A stretch of DNA of 25,746 nt from Mycoplasmataceae bacterium (lineage in GTDB: Bacteria; Bacillota_I; Bacilli_A; Mycoplasmatales; Mycoplasmoidaceae): NCBI GenBank assembly GCA_031261045.1, contig JAISKE010000050.1, positions 1-25,746 of the forward strand, in the 5' to 3' direction. The notes under the pieces are model-generated. The model saw only the letters and a list, made by a program, of their open reading frames with translations, was not told the DNA's origin and ran no database searches. Below are positions 6,708 through 15,596 of this stretch, in pieces (the stretch's first letter is position 1; every line of letters begins with the position of its first letter). Both the position numbers and the translations under genes were made by a program.

Positions 6708-7823
6708 ATGAAAAAATATAAATTAAGTTTATTATTTGCTTTGCCCCTTTTAGGTGCAGCTGCCGTTACAGCAGCAATGGTTTCAACTAGTTGTAACAAA
6801 AAGGCAGACGATGCTATGGCAATCTATGCCACAATTGATGGACAAACCCCTACCATAATGGGTAATGGTTTTTCATTAGATCCTGTAGACGATACAAATA
6901 GTAATAGAGCACTATTAGGATTTCAAACATCAAATATAAATATTCAATCGACAGATGTCACATATGAGGCAATTATTACAAATGGTGTCACAGATGCTTC
7001 TTGCAATGTAGAAAAAGGTGGTCCTACTGATCTTGCAGGTTCAATTTGATTAAAATATAGTATAGGCGCTAATTATCAAGGACCAGATGTTCATATTAAA
7101 GTCACTGCGAAGGCTAATGGAGTTAAATCAGTGCCAACCAAAGCTTACCTACGTAGTCCGGTTGGGAAAAACGTTCTAGCTTTTTCAGGAAGCATTAACA
7201 TTGCTCCAGGATTTAGAAAGTATGGTCAGAAGGCAGGCGATGACACGACTTATGCTAACGTGCAAGATTATTTCGAAACCAATCCCACTAATAAGCGAGT
7301 ACCACAATGAGAATGAGATACAAATATGGGACAACCTAATTCCAATATTGAATTCAAAACTGGTCTTAGTTGAGCAGACAGTGATCTAATTGAACCAAAT
7401 AGTCCTTTATTGCTAACCCCTCATAATTTTGACACAATCATTAAAGACGGTGTTTTTGATGGGTTAACTGTCCAAACAGCTCTTTTTGGCGACGGCACTA
7501 CTCAAACGGTAACATCAGGTTTACTAAAAATGGTTTTTAAAGATGATGATAACAACTTAGTTATAGTTTGTCATTTAAATAGTCAGTTTCCTTGAGCAAC
7601 CAATGGTGTTGCCGTTAGTGATCATAATTATGACGGTGTTGAAGAATTATTTAATGAGGCAGTTCCAAAAAATGTGGATTTGTATTGAGATATGATTGCC
7701 CAGAATCCAAACAGCGTTAATTTCAAGACTAAAGATAATACATCCGATACTAATATTAACTATATAGGTAAAGAAATTTCATTTGGTAGTCCTTGAATTG
7801 ACGATGAGTCAGACTCAAAATAA
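6708..7823 (+). CDS. Mollicute lipoprotein 1, unknown function
   Basis: 371 residues through several TGA-Trp codons. Signal peptide of lipoprotein type: MKKYK, hydrophobic core to about residue 27, then lipobox V-S-T-S-C, so Cys29 or so would be lipidated and the protein anchored outside the membrane. The mature part is rich in Thr, Ser, Asn and Asp with beta-type patterning ('DVTYEAIITNG', 'DVHIKVTAKANGVKSVPTKAYL'), suggesting beta-sandwich or Ig-like folds. AGAGG at 6699-6703 is the RBS and TATACT at 6684-6689 a likely -10. It is followed at 11 bases by a second lipoprotein, probably one operon. No family recognised; surface lipoproteins of mollicutes evolve fast. Confidence 0.85.
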
Positions 7824-7834
7824 GGAGAAAATTT

Positions 7835-8743
7835 ATGAAAAAATATTTAAAAACAAACAAAATATTATTAGGTTGTGTAGCACTATCAAGCGTAGCAGCT
7901 ATTTCTGTTCCGATAGTACTAAGTAGTTGTTCTGCCGGATATACATTTAGTTGAGCGTCACAAGTTACTTCTTCTATTACTCCATATCAACCCAAAGACG
8001 ATAACGACATATACAACATGTCCACTCATGACGCAATGAAGCTATGATATAATGGTTTAAAAAAGGATAAACTTCGCACACTCGACCTTGTAAGTGGAGC
8101 GTTGTCAATATTACCAATATTGGGTAATTTTGTAAATCTTAATTCAGGTACATCACCAATTTCAATTTCAGTGAAAAAATCTACATTTGACTTCAAAGAA
8201 AATTTCTCGATAAAAGATATACAAACAGGTGGTATCATACATAATAATAATGCAGTGCTTTGAACGACTGATTTAAAACTTAATATTAATTTACCAACAG
8301 AAGTATACCAATTCAAGAGCATTGAGTTTAAGTTAAATAAATTTCCAATTTTTGCATCTATTTTTAATAATGTTAGTCCTGAGACACTACAAGGCTTACA
8401 AGAAACAATGGGGTTAGAACTTCCAGGACGCTATGTCAACACTTTTGAACCATATAATTGAAATTGAAGTTCAATAGACGATGTATATAATGCTGACACC
8501 ACGATGAATACATTTACTGATGCGGTTGGTGCGGGTAAAGGAGACATTATAATACATCCATTCTCTGGTCCTAAATATGCTTATAAAGATCTACCTGCTT
8601 CCTTGTTATATTCTCTATATGTAAAGATAGCTTGAGATATAGCAGATCCAGGTTATGACACTGGTGGATCGGGTATTCTTCCTTTGTTACTATCTTCTTA
8701 CTATTTATCAAATATAATGTTAAGTACCAATTCTAATAATTAA
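7835..8743 (+). CDS. Mollicute lipoprotein 2, unknown function
   Basis: 302 residues, TGA-Trp codons throughout. The signal peptide (MKKYLKTNKILLG...) ends in lipobox V-L-S-S-C at about residue 32. AAGGAG sits 6 bases before the ATG (7822-7827), overlapping the stop codon of lipoprotein 1, so translation is likely coupled. The mature region mixes aromatic residues with Asn/Asp/Thr and shows 'LDLVSGALSILPILGNF' and 'YSLYVKIAWDIADPGYDTGGSGILPLLLSSYYLSN' as its more hydrophobic parts. It shares only the signal-peptide style with its neighbour. Followed by a strong terminator at 8769. Confidence 0.85.
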
Positions 8744-8768
8744 TTTCAAACTTATTACAACAGTTTAT

Positions 8769-8797
8769 AAAGTAACCAATTATTGGTTACTTTTTTT
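8769..8797 (+). terminator. Rho-independent terminator after the lipoprotein operon
   Basis: 11-bp stem AAAGTAACCAA / TTGGTTACTTT with loop TTA and a seven-T run. Confidence 0.9.
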
Positions 8798-8920
8798 GTT
8801 ATACAATTATTTACACGATAGTTACTAGCATGGTTAAATTTAGATAAATTCTTTTGTATTATTTAACTTAGTACACATAATTTTTATATACTTTATCTAC
8901 AATCAACTAGGGGTACACAA

Positions 8921-10909
8921 ATGAAGTATGTTTTAAAACGAGATGAACGTAAAGTAAGGTTCCACGAATCCAAGATTTCAGATGCTTTAGTCAAAGCAGC
9001 AGAAGGCACGGGTAGTGATATTAAAGCTAGTGCACTAATAGAGGTAAAAACATATGTCATTGAGTTATTAGATAACTTAAAGAAGGACACATTTACCGTA
9101 GAAGAAATTCAAGACACCGTTATTCAAGCTTTAAATGAAAAAGGACATCATCAATTAGCTAAGGACTATAACAATTATCGTCGCGAAAGAAATCGTCAAC
9201 GTGAAAAGAAAACAGAGTTAATGAAAGTTATTGACAAGATCGGTGTGGAAACTGATCGAGATAATGCTAACGTAGGGAACAACTTCTCAGCCAAACTATT
9301 ACGTATCGCTTCCGAAGCTAATAAATGGCACGTGTTATTATCAGTACTGCCAGATACAATGGCTAAAGCTCATGAAATGGGAGATGTTTATATTCATGAT
9401 TTAGATAGTTATAATCTGACTTTAAATTGTTTGCACATCCCGACTAAGAAAATGTTGACTGAAGGTTTTAATACTGGTTATGGTACCATTAATCCACCTA
9501 AACATATTGAAGTAGCCGCAGAATTATTATGTATTATTCTTCAAGCCACTCAAAATGATATGTTTGGTGGTCAATCACACCCCAACTTTGATAATGACCT
9601 AGCACCATTTGTAAGATTATCTAGAATTGAAATTGAAAAGAAATTTAAAGCACTAAATATCCCTAAAAATCAATTCGAAGCGGCTGTTAGTCACGAATTG
9701 GTGAAAAAAGTTAATCAAGCTATGCAAGCAGTAGTTTATAACTTAAATACTATGCACTCTCGTGCTGGTAGTCAAGTGCCATTCTCTTCTATTAACATTG
9801 GATTACCAGATTCTAAAGAAGCCGCGATGATATGTCAATCTTTCCTAGAACAGTACTTGAAAGGTATGGGTGCTGGAGAACAACCAATCTTCCCAAACAT
9901 TATCTTTAGAGTTAAAAAAGGTGTAAATCGAGATCCTGGTGATCCATATTATTTCTTATTCCAAATTGCTTGTTATGTTACTAGCAAACGTATGAATCCG
10001 ACATTCATGAACATTGATGCAGATTTTAATAAAGAATATTATGAAAAAGGTATTTTACCGGCCACCATGGGTTGTCGTACTTACATCATGTCTAACGTAA
10101 ATGGTGAACCGGGTGTGGAAGGACGAGGAAACAATGCACCTGTCACTATTAACTTGCCACGTATTGGTTTAATGGCTAATCGTGATTTGAAAAAATTCTG
10201 AAAGATCTTAGACGAGAGGATTGAATTCGCTAAAGACCAATTATTACATCGTAAGGGCATCTTAAGTAAACTTAAAGTTAAGGATTTGCCATTTGTAGCT
10301 GGGCAACATTTAATGAAAGGTTCTGAGAAACTAGGACCAGAGGATGATATTTCTAAAATTATGGATAACGGTTCATGAGGTATTGGATTTATTGGTTTAG
10401 CAGAAACATTGAAGGCATTAATTGGTAAACATCATGGCGAAAGCGAAGAGGCTCGTAAACTGGGATTAAAGATTATTGGACGTATTCGCGAGAAATGCGA
10501 TCAATATAAGAAACAATATAAAATGAATTTCAGTTGTTATGCTACTCCCGCTGAAGGATTAAGTGGTAAATTCACCAAATTAGATAAAATCATTTTTGGC
10601 AATGAACCATGAATTATTTCTAAAGGATTCTATACCAACAGTTTCCATATTCCAGTAGATTATTCTATTTCTTACGCTGATAAAATTAAATTTGAAGCAC
10701 CGTATCACAAATTATGTAATGCTGGTCATATCTCATATATTGAATTTGATTCATACCCAACCGCAGAACAAATCGAAAAGATTTTAAGATGAGCATATGC
10801 TAATACTAACATTAGTTACATGGGTATTAACTTCCATATTAGATATTGCAAAGATTGTGCTGCTAAAGCTAACAAAGCAAAAGCTAAAGAAACAATTAGA
10901 AAAGCCTAA
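8921..10909 (+). CDS. nrdD: Anaerobic ribonucleoside-triphosphate reductase (NrdD) lacking the glycyl-radical C-terminus
   Basis: 662 residues, RBS AGGGG before the ATG. Class III RNR reduces NTPs to dNTPs without oxygen. An ATP cone occupies ~1-95. The catalytic barrel has C170 ('LTLNCLH') and C385 ('MGCRTYIM'), the two cysteines of E. coli NrdD C175/C384, plus 'QNDMFGGQSHPNFD', 'GRGNNAPVTINLPR' and 'KGFYTNSFHIPV'. At the end, 'FHIRYCKDC' (C643, C646) aligns with the first CxxC of the zinc domain. The protein then ends in an Ala/Lys tail of 16 residues: the second CxxC and the glycyl-radical motif (R-V-x-G-Y-L) are absent, and no other frame supplies them before nrdG. By known mechanism such a protein could not carry its own radical. 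The tail reads cleanly to TAA; nrdG follows 7 bases later. Confidence 0.93.
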
Positions 10910-10916
10910 TTAACCC

Positions 10917-11426
10917 ATGGCTAATAAAATTAGACTAGCGGGCATTGCTCAACAAAGTACCGTGAATGGTGCAGGATTACGTAAAGTATATTTCTCTCAA
11001 GGATGTTCACATCATTGTAAGAACTGCTTTAATAAAGAAACCTGATCATTTACTGGTGGGCAAATATTTGATATTGATAAGTTGGTTAAAGATATAAGCC
11101 AAGAAACTTATTTAGATGGGGTAACATTATCTGGTGGCGATCCTTTAGAACAACCTAAACCTTTTAGTATTTTAGCAAGCAAGATTAGAAAATTAGGATT
11201 TAACATTTGATGTTATACTGGTTATACTTGAGAGCAAATTGTAAAAAACATGAAGAAAAATAAGTCATTAGCCACTTTGATTAAACAAATTGATGTATTA
11301 GTAGACGGTAGATATGTGGATGCACTCCATTCAGAAACTATTAAATATCGTGGTTCTACTAATCAAAGAATAATTGACGTTCAAAAATCATTAACCACCA
11401 AGAAAACAATAATGACGGATTATTAA
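10917..11426 (+). CDS. nrdG: Anaerobic RNR activating protein (NrdG), radical SAM
   Basis: 169 residues. 'FSQGCSHHCKNCFNKETW' carries the CxxxCxxC that binds the 4Fe-4S cluster, and 'TLSGGDPLEQ' is the SAM-binding GGDP motif. 'IDVLVDGRYVDALHSETIKYRGSTNQRIIDVQKSL' is the typical NrdG C-terminal part. Its role is to generate the glycyl radical on NrdD; here the neighbouring NrdD has no visible radical glycine, so its target is a puzzle. The ATG follows the nrdD stop by 7 bases without its own Shine-Dalgarno sequence, suggesting coupled translation. Convergent with the abiEii-like gene, whose stop is 1 base away. Confidence 0.93.
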
Positions 11427-11427
11427 A

Positions 11428-12053
11428 TTAAGATGATTCTAATTTTTCATACGCACTTAAAATATTCGTTTCAAGTTCGTCTTTATCTATTAAATTATCT
11501 TCTTGGTGTATAACTAAATCATTTTGATTTAATAAATTTTTAGTTAATAAATTATCCTTAATTATTTTCTTTGTTTCCTCAGATAACAAATGTCATTTAT
11601 GATTGATAATGAAGGTAATATCATACAAATCTCTTATCTTGTCACGAGTGATAAAAGCGTTTAATTTCGTTATAGCTATCTGCTCTAATTTATAGACGCG
11701 AATACCATTAATGATAATATATTTAAACTTTGGAATCATTTTATCTCTATGTGATGTTTCTACTTTTAGAAGTTGCCCAGGGACACCATAATTTATCATA
11801 AATTTTTGTCCGTGTAGAGTATCTTTCTTTTTACACGGAGAATGATAACCATATTGCTTGCAAAACCTCTTCACTATGTTACCTATATTCCCTTTAGGGC
11901 TATCTAGATCTATATCCTCAGAGAAACGGGGGTCATTGTAAAACTTACAAAGTGCAGTTCCGCCTTTTAATACAAATAATTAGATTGTGTATTCAGATAC
12001 GAGAGAAATTCGTCAATAATGTCGGAATGACGTTTTAGATCAGTGTATTTCAC
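11428..12053 (-). pseudogene. AbiEii-like nucleotidyltransferase toxin gene, broken by a 1-base frameshift
   Basis: The family motifs are clear: 'VLKGGTALCKFYNDPRFSEDIDLD' positions (GG-T, then D-x-D for metal), and 'ITKLNAFITRDKIRDLYDI', typical of the AbiEii/MenT nucleotidyltransferase family (toxins of type IV-like pairs). The N-terminal part starts at GTG 12053, sharing its G with the TAG stop of the antitoxin-like gene. It runs 28 codons (KYTDLKRHSDIIDEFLSYLNTQSN...) to a TAA at 11967-11969. The rest is open in the -1 frame from 11979. One missing base between about 11970 and 11980 explains both. Restored length would be about 208 residues. It ends convergently against nrdG. A sequencing error cannot be excluded without reads. 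Confidence 0.8.
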
Positions 12054-12418
12054 TATCGAACCCTAAATTTAAACTCTCTAGATTGTTTTTTGGACAAATA
12101 TCAAACTTTATGTCCTTTATTTTCCTCAATTTGTTTGTCATCATTGATTCATTGACAATTATCTAATACAGCATCAAAATGAGACAATACCACTGTTTTG
12201 TCAAGTAAATTAATTGGCTTAGTGGAAATGTGACTCCCCATAACTAAGAAAACTGAACCCCCAATGACAGCTACGCCCAATGCTCTCAATCATTTTAAAA
12301 CGTCTTTGAATTGTGCTTCATTTAATCCGTTAATATAACGAGACATATTAGCGTGGGAGACATTCAAAAAACGCTCCAATCAGTAAGCTGAGACATTAAA
12401 ACTTTTTCTGAGAATCAT
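12053..12418 (-). CDS. AbiEi-like antitoxin or regulator (putative)
   Basis: 121 residues with TGA-Trp codons at four places. The N-terminal ~35 residues ('SAYWLERFLNVSHANMSRYING') read as a helix-turn-helix of the type found in AbiEi antitoxins, which repress their operon and neutralise AbiEii. The rest contains 'LKWLRALGVAVIGGSVFLVMG', 'LLDKTVVLSHFDAVLDNCQW' and a basic C-terminus. Its TAG stop overlaps the GTG start of the toxin gene, the usual coupled arrangement. Function is assigned mainly by this position; the protein alone could be any small HTH regulator. If the toxin is truly dead the antitoxin is a remnant. Confidence 0.55.
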
Positions 12419-12483
12419 TAATATTTTTTATGGTAAAGAATAGTTAGATTATTTAACCAACATAGATAGTCTATTTATAAATC

Positions 12484-12581
12484 AAAAGCTAGCACAAGCT
12501 AGCTTTTATTATTTAAATTACACGAGGGGCTTAGATAGTTAGTCAGTCCGCTTCCGTACACGCTAATAGGTCCCCATGACC
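12484..12581 (-). ncRNA. Candidate small RNA ending in a strong terminator
   Basis: The interval lies between two divergent genes (12418 and 12620), yet holds a 10-bp hairpin AAAAGCTAGC-acaa-GCTAGCTTTT (12484-12507) that no neighbouring gene needs. On the minus strand TATTAT (12593-12588) could be its -10, giving an RNA from about 12581. The sequence between is more GC-rich than its surroundings and bounded by GGGG (12574-12571) and CCCC near 12525-12528, which could close a stem. It does not match tRNA, SRP RNA or riboswitch patterns that I know. No ORF of note. Confidence 0.35.
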
Positions 12582-12606
12582 TTACATATAATATACGATA
12601 TATAAT

Positions 12607-12612
12607 TATAAT
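12607..12612 (+). promoter_or_regulatory. -10 TATAAT of the PQ-loop-like gene, leaderless geometry
   Basis: TATAAT repeated twice in tandem (12601-12606 and 12607-12612); the second ends 7 bases before the ATG at 12620. No Shine-Dalgarno sequence. Confidence 0.5.
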
Positions 12613-12619
12613 AATAAGC

Positions 12620-13330
12620 ATGATTAATATATTAATTCAAGTATTTATGTGGATTGCGGTGTTTACACAATTCTTTTTACTTGCACCAGATGTGTATCAA
12701 GTATTTAAAACTAGAAACACTTTAGATCAAAAGAAATGAAAATTTGTTGTTTGAATAATTTGTTCAGCAGCCTGAATTGCTTATGCTGTTTTATTGGCTG
12801 GAAAAACACCAATAGAAGAAGTGATCGGTTTAGCTATTAGCGAAGTGATCAACATTGTATGTATTGTTTACATAATGTCTGTGAAGTTAATTAATATTCA
12901 TCAAGCAAAGGAATTACGAATTACGGAAAAAGAATGATTCATTCTATATGTGAAAGAGAAAGAACGCAAAAAACGTTTAAGGAAACTATACGGTACATCC
13001 ACTCCAAGTGATGTTCATGATATTAAAGGTGATCGAGAAGAGATTATCAAGATGATTCGTCGATTATGAAAAAATCCTAAATATAATCCAGTTATTGATA
13101 AAAATATTACCCGTTCTCGAATTTATCGAGACCGAGTGGCAGGCGAATATAAAAACCCTAATGCTAGACTACAACACTTTATTGATGCTGCAACAGTAGC
13201 CGAATTAGCATCATTTTATAGTTTAATCATTAAAGACATGGGTTCTAGGCTGCTCGATGTTAAAGTGCCAAATAAAAAAATAGACAATAAAGAAACCACT
13301 GCTAACGAAGTGCCTGTTTCTACTAACTAA
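12620..13330 (+). CDS. PQ-loop/SemiSWEET-like membrane protein with cytosolic tail
   Basis: 236 residues through six TGA-Trp codons. The first ~90 residues form three hydrophobic helices. Helix 1 ends 'FLLAPDVYQVFKTRNTLDQKKWKF', close to the P-Q-x-x-x-x-x-K-T-K/R pattern of PQ-loop transporters (here P-D), and helix 2 has 'SAAWIAYAVLL' and helix 3 'GLAISEVINIVCIVYIM', as in SemiSWEET half-transporters. The remaining ~140 residues are charged and soluble (KEKERKKRLRKLYG..., 'FIDAATVAELASFYSLIIKDMG'), unlike a plain SemiSWEET. Possible sugar or small-molecule permease or a membrane-anchored protein; substrate unknown. Its stop lies 5 bases from the convergent degV stop. Confidence 0.6.
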
Positions 13331-13335
13331 ATAAT

Positions 13336-14217
13336 TTATTTTTTTCTAATAATATCAGTTTCTATAGAAAAGCCATATGCTCCGCGACGAGTATGAGATA
13401 AGATTGTTGAAGGTAATTGGCGGACAGCAATTTGATCTTTAGGAAAACCAAAACCTGAAGCCAAAGCGTTAATAATAAAATCTTTCTTTTCATTACTATA
13501 CCCAGTTTCGTAAATAGCAATTCGTTTAACATTACTTGGAGTTAAATCATTTTTATAATTCTTTTTTACTAACTTAATCATCTTTGGTAAAATAGTTTGA
13601 TAAGTTTTACCAATGCCACCTAATTGATTCTTGCCATCAACATAAATGATTGGTTTGGAGTGAATTCAGTTAATAATTTTTAAGATAGCATTAGAAACAC
13701 GGCCACCTTTAATCATACTTCTCATATCTTCACAAGAGAAGTAAGTGTTGGTGTGGTAATAAAACTCTTCTGCTTTATTTAAAATTTGTTCCATGGGAAT
13801 TTTATCTTTTAACCAACCAATTAAATGTGGCAATAAGAATTCAGTAGCTGCACCAGCACTACTTGACTTTACAACAAAAAAATTATTTGGATGATCTGCT
13901 TTAATAATCATACTTTGTTGGTATTGACTAGATAAACCTTCACTGATTGGAACAAAGATGACTTTTTCATAAACGTCTAACATATCTTCTACGATAACGG
14001 TTAATTTACCAAGGGGCGTAGCACTTGTTTTAAACGATTCGTTATTATCCATGCGAGACAATAGAATGTCACGAGGTAAATCAATCCCATTATCCTCATA
14101 CACTTTATTATTGCTATCGCTTAAAGATAAAGGCACAATATGAATGTCGTTAGTTTTTAAATAGGTTTCATCGCAGCAAGCTGCTGAATCAATTAGAATC
14201 CCAAATTCTTTTTTCAT
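13336..14217 (-). CDS. DegV family fatty-acid-binding protein
   Basis: 293 residues; one TGA-Trp joins the halves. Two-lobed DegV fold: 'FGILIDSAACCDETYLKTNDIHIVPLSL' at the N-terminus, 'FKTSATPLGKL' (the T-S-x-P motif that contacts the lipid carboxylate), 'VIFVPISEGLSSQYQQ' and the C-terminal 'MRSMIKGGRVS...PIIYVDG', where the family has 'L..L.KGGRIS...PIL....G'. In Firmicutes such proteins (FakB) present fatty acids to FakA kinase for phospholipid synthesis. The ATG at 14217 is chosen over TTG 14220 because TATAAT (14229-14224) ends 6 bases before it, fitting a leaderless start. It has its own promoter directly after cutC. Confidence 0.9.
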
Positions 14218-14223
14218 CAAACT

Positions 14224-14229
14224 ATTATA
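14224..14229 (-). promoter_or_regulatory. -10 TATAAT of degV, leaderless geometry
   Basis: TATAAT on the minus strand between the cutC stop and the degV ATG at 14217; 6-base spacer, no Shine-Dalgarno sequence. Confidence 0.55.
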
Positions 14230-14231
14230 TA

Positions 14232-14849
14232 TTATTTAATGCCTAGTTTCCTACCATGATATCTTTCAATATTGGTAAGCTCAGCAATTTTGTGACAGTT
14301 ATCATCAGTAACTTTACCACCAACTATGAGTTGAATTCGATTATTAGCATAAGCCTTTAATTCTCTAAGGTGAGCGATATTGTTGATAGCTTGACCATCT
14401 GCGCCACCCTTAGTAAGAATACGAGTAACCCCTAATTCAATTAACTGATCGATGGCTTGTTTTCAATCTAATACAGAATCAAAGGCCATATTGAAAACCG
14501 TTTCTTTACCTTTACAAGCTGCAACTAATTTCCTAGTGGTTTCCATATCAATGAGATTATCCTCGGTTAGGTGACCAATTACATACCCCTGGATGGGAAG
14601 TCCTTTAAATGAATCAATATCTTCTAGAAGCTGATTCACATCTTGCTCATTAACCTGATAATCAAAACGGTTGCGAATCATTACTAAAATATTCTTGGTT
14701 TTAGATAAAGCATATTTAACCAAGTCAATATCAGGAGTATAACCTCCAGCATCTAATCTAGAACAAATCTCATATTGATTGGCATGATTTTTAAATGCTA
14801 GATTAAATTCAATTTGCGTTTCTAAACAATTTTCCTTAATGATATTCAT
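14232..14849 (-). CDS. cutC: CutC family protein
   Basis: 205 residues, TGA-Trp at 14460. TIM-barrel CutC pattern in order: 'YEICSRLDAGGYTPD' (family: E-L-C-S-x-L-x-x-G-G-x-T-P-S), 'NILVMIRNRFDYQVNEQD' (V-M-I-R-P-R-x-G-x-F-x-Y), 'GYVIGHLTEDNLIDMETTRKL', 'ETVFNMAFDSVLD' (family T-F-H-R-A-F-D; His replaced by Asn), 'RILTKGGADGQAI' and 'IQLIVGGKVTDDN'. Named for copper homeostasis in E. coli, but its biochemical role is unsettled. It starts 2 bases after the nagB stop and so sits in the GlcNAc operon, which hints at a role in sugar or amino-sugar metabolism here (inference). Confidence 0.88.
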
Positions 14850-14851
14850 AA

Positions 14852-15595
14852 TTATTTTTTATATCCAGCAGCTTTAGCAGTTTTAGCATCTACGTAAATT
14901 TCTACATTTGGATGTAACAATATAGATGTACATGGCCATTGTATATCATATTTCTTCATGAAAATGTGACTTAGAGCTTTAGCCTTACCCACACCAATAA
15001 TGATTAATATTATTTTCTTAGCCCCCAAAATACTTTTAATACCCATACTAACGGCAGTTTTAGGCACTAAATGTTTATTCCCTCCAAAAAAACGAGAGTT
15101 TGCTTCAATTGTGCTAGGAGTTAATTTAATAACTCGAGTAATACTATTCAATGAGGAACCAGGCTCATTGAAGGCTATATGACCATTATGCCCCACACTA
15201 ATCATTTGTACATCTAAACCACCATGCTTCTTAATTAGATTATCATAAGCCGAGGGATTTTTAGGGTTGGGGAAATTAGTATTAGTTAATTTAACATTGA
15301 TACGATTAAATAATTTACAATTCATAAACACACGATAAGATTCGTGAGCATATAGTAGGCTAAGACCGATATATTCGTCTAAATTAAATGTATTTACTTT
15401 ACTGTAATCCGTTTTATGATTGGCATGATCCAATGCCATGTAATCATAGACAGGAATAGCGGTACTGCCAGTGGCTAATCCCAAATTAGCGTTCTTCTTG
15501 GCCTGAACAGTTTTAATTAAAGATTTAGCAGCGGCCGCTGCCGCTTCCTTTTCGCCTTTGGTTATAAAAAGTTTGTAAGGATATATTTTATTCAT
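14852..15595 (-). CDS. nagB: Glucosamine-6-phosphate deaminase
   Basis: 247 residues. Converts glucosamine-6-phosphate to fructose-6-phosphate and ammonia in the cytoplasm. 'NLGLATGSTAIPVYDYM' is the phosphate-binding loop, 'NTFNLDEYIGL' carries the catalytic Asp-Glu pair, and 'SVGHNGHIAFNEPGSS' the active-site His. The start is ATG 15595, 2 bases after the nagE stop, with GAGAG upstream; a longer in-frame start at 15634 would overlap nagE. The N-terminus has the run EAAAAAAKSL. No internal TGA is used. Between nagE and cutC in one leftward operon. Confidence 0.95.
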   Translation of the reverse strand: MNKIYPYKLFITKGEKEAAAAAAKSLIKTVQAKKNANLGLATGSTAIPVYDYMALDHANHKTDYSKVNTFNLDEYIGLSLLYAHESYRVFMNCKLFNRINVKLTNTNFPNPKNPSAYDNLIKKHGGLDVQMISVGHNGHIAFNEPGSSLNSITRVIKLTPSTIEANSRFFGGNKHLVPKTAVSMGIKSILGAKKIILIIIGVGKAKALSHIFMKKYDIQWPCTSILLHPNVEIYVDAKTAKAAGYKK

Positions 15596-15596
15596 G

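Noticed and set aside
10780..10920. Frameshift explanation for the missing NrdD tail
   Set aside because: Neither alternative frame between the last CxxC and the nrdG start encodes a second CxxC or a glycyl-radical motif, and there is no room for them before nrdG.
12484..12581. tRNA, SRP (4.5S) RNA or known riboswitch
   Set aside because: No T-loop or acceptor pattern, no GGAAGCAG-type SRP apical loop in the right setting, and no riboswitch core that I recognise.
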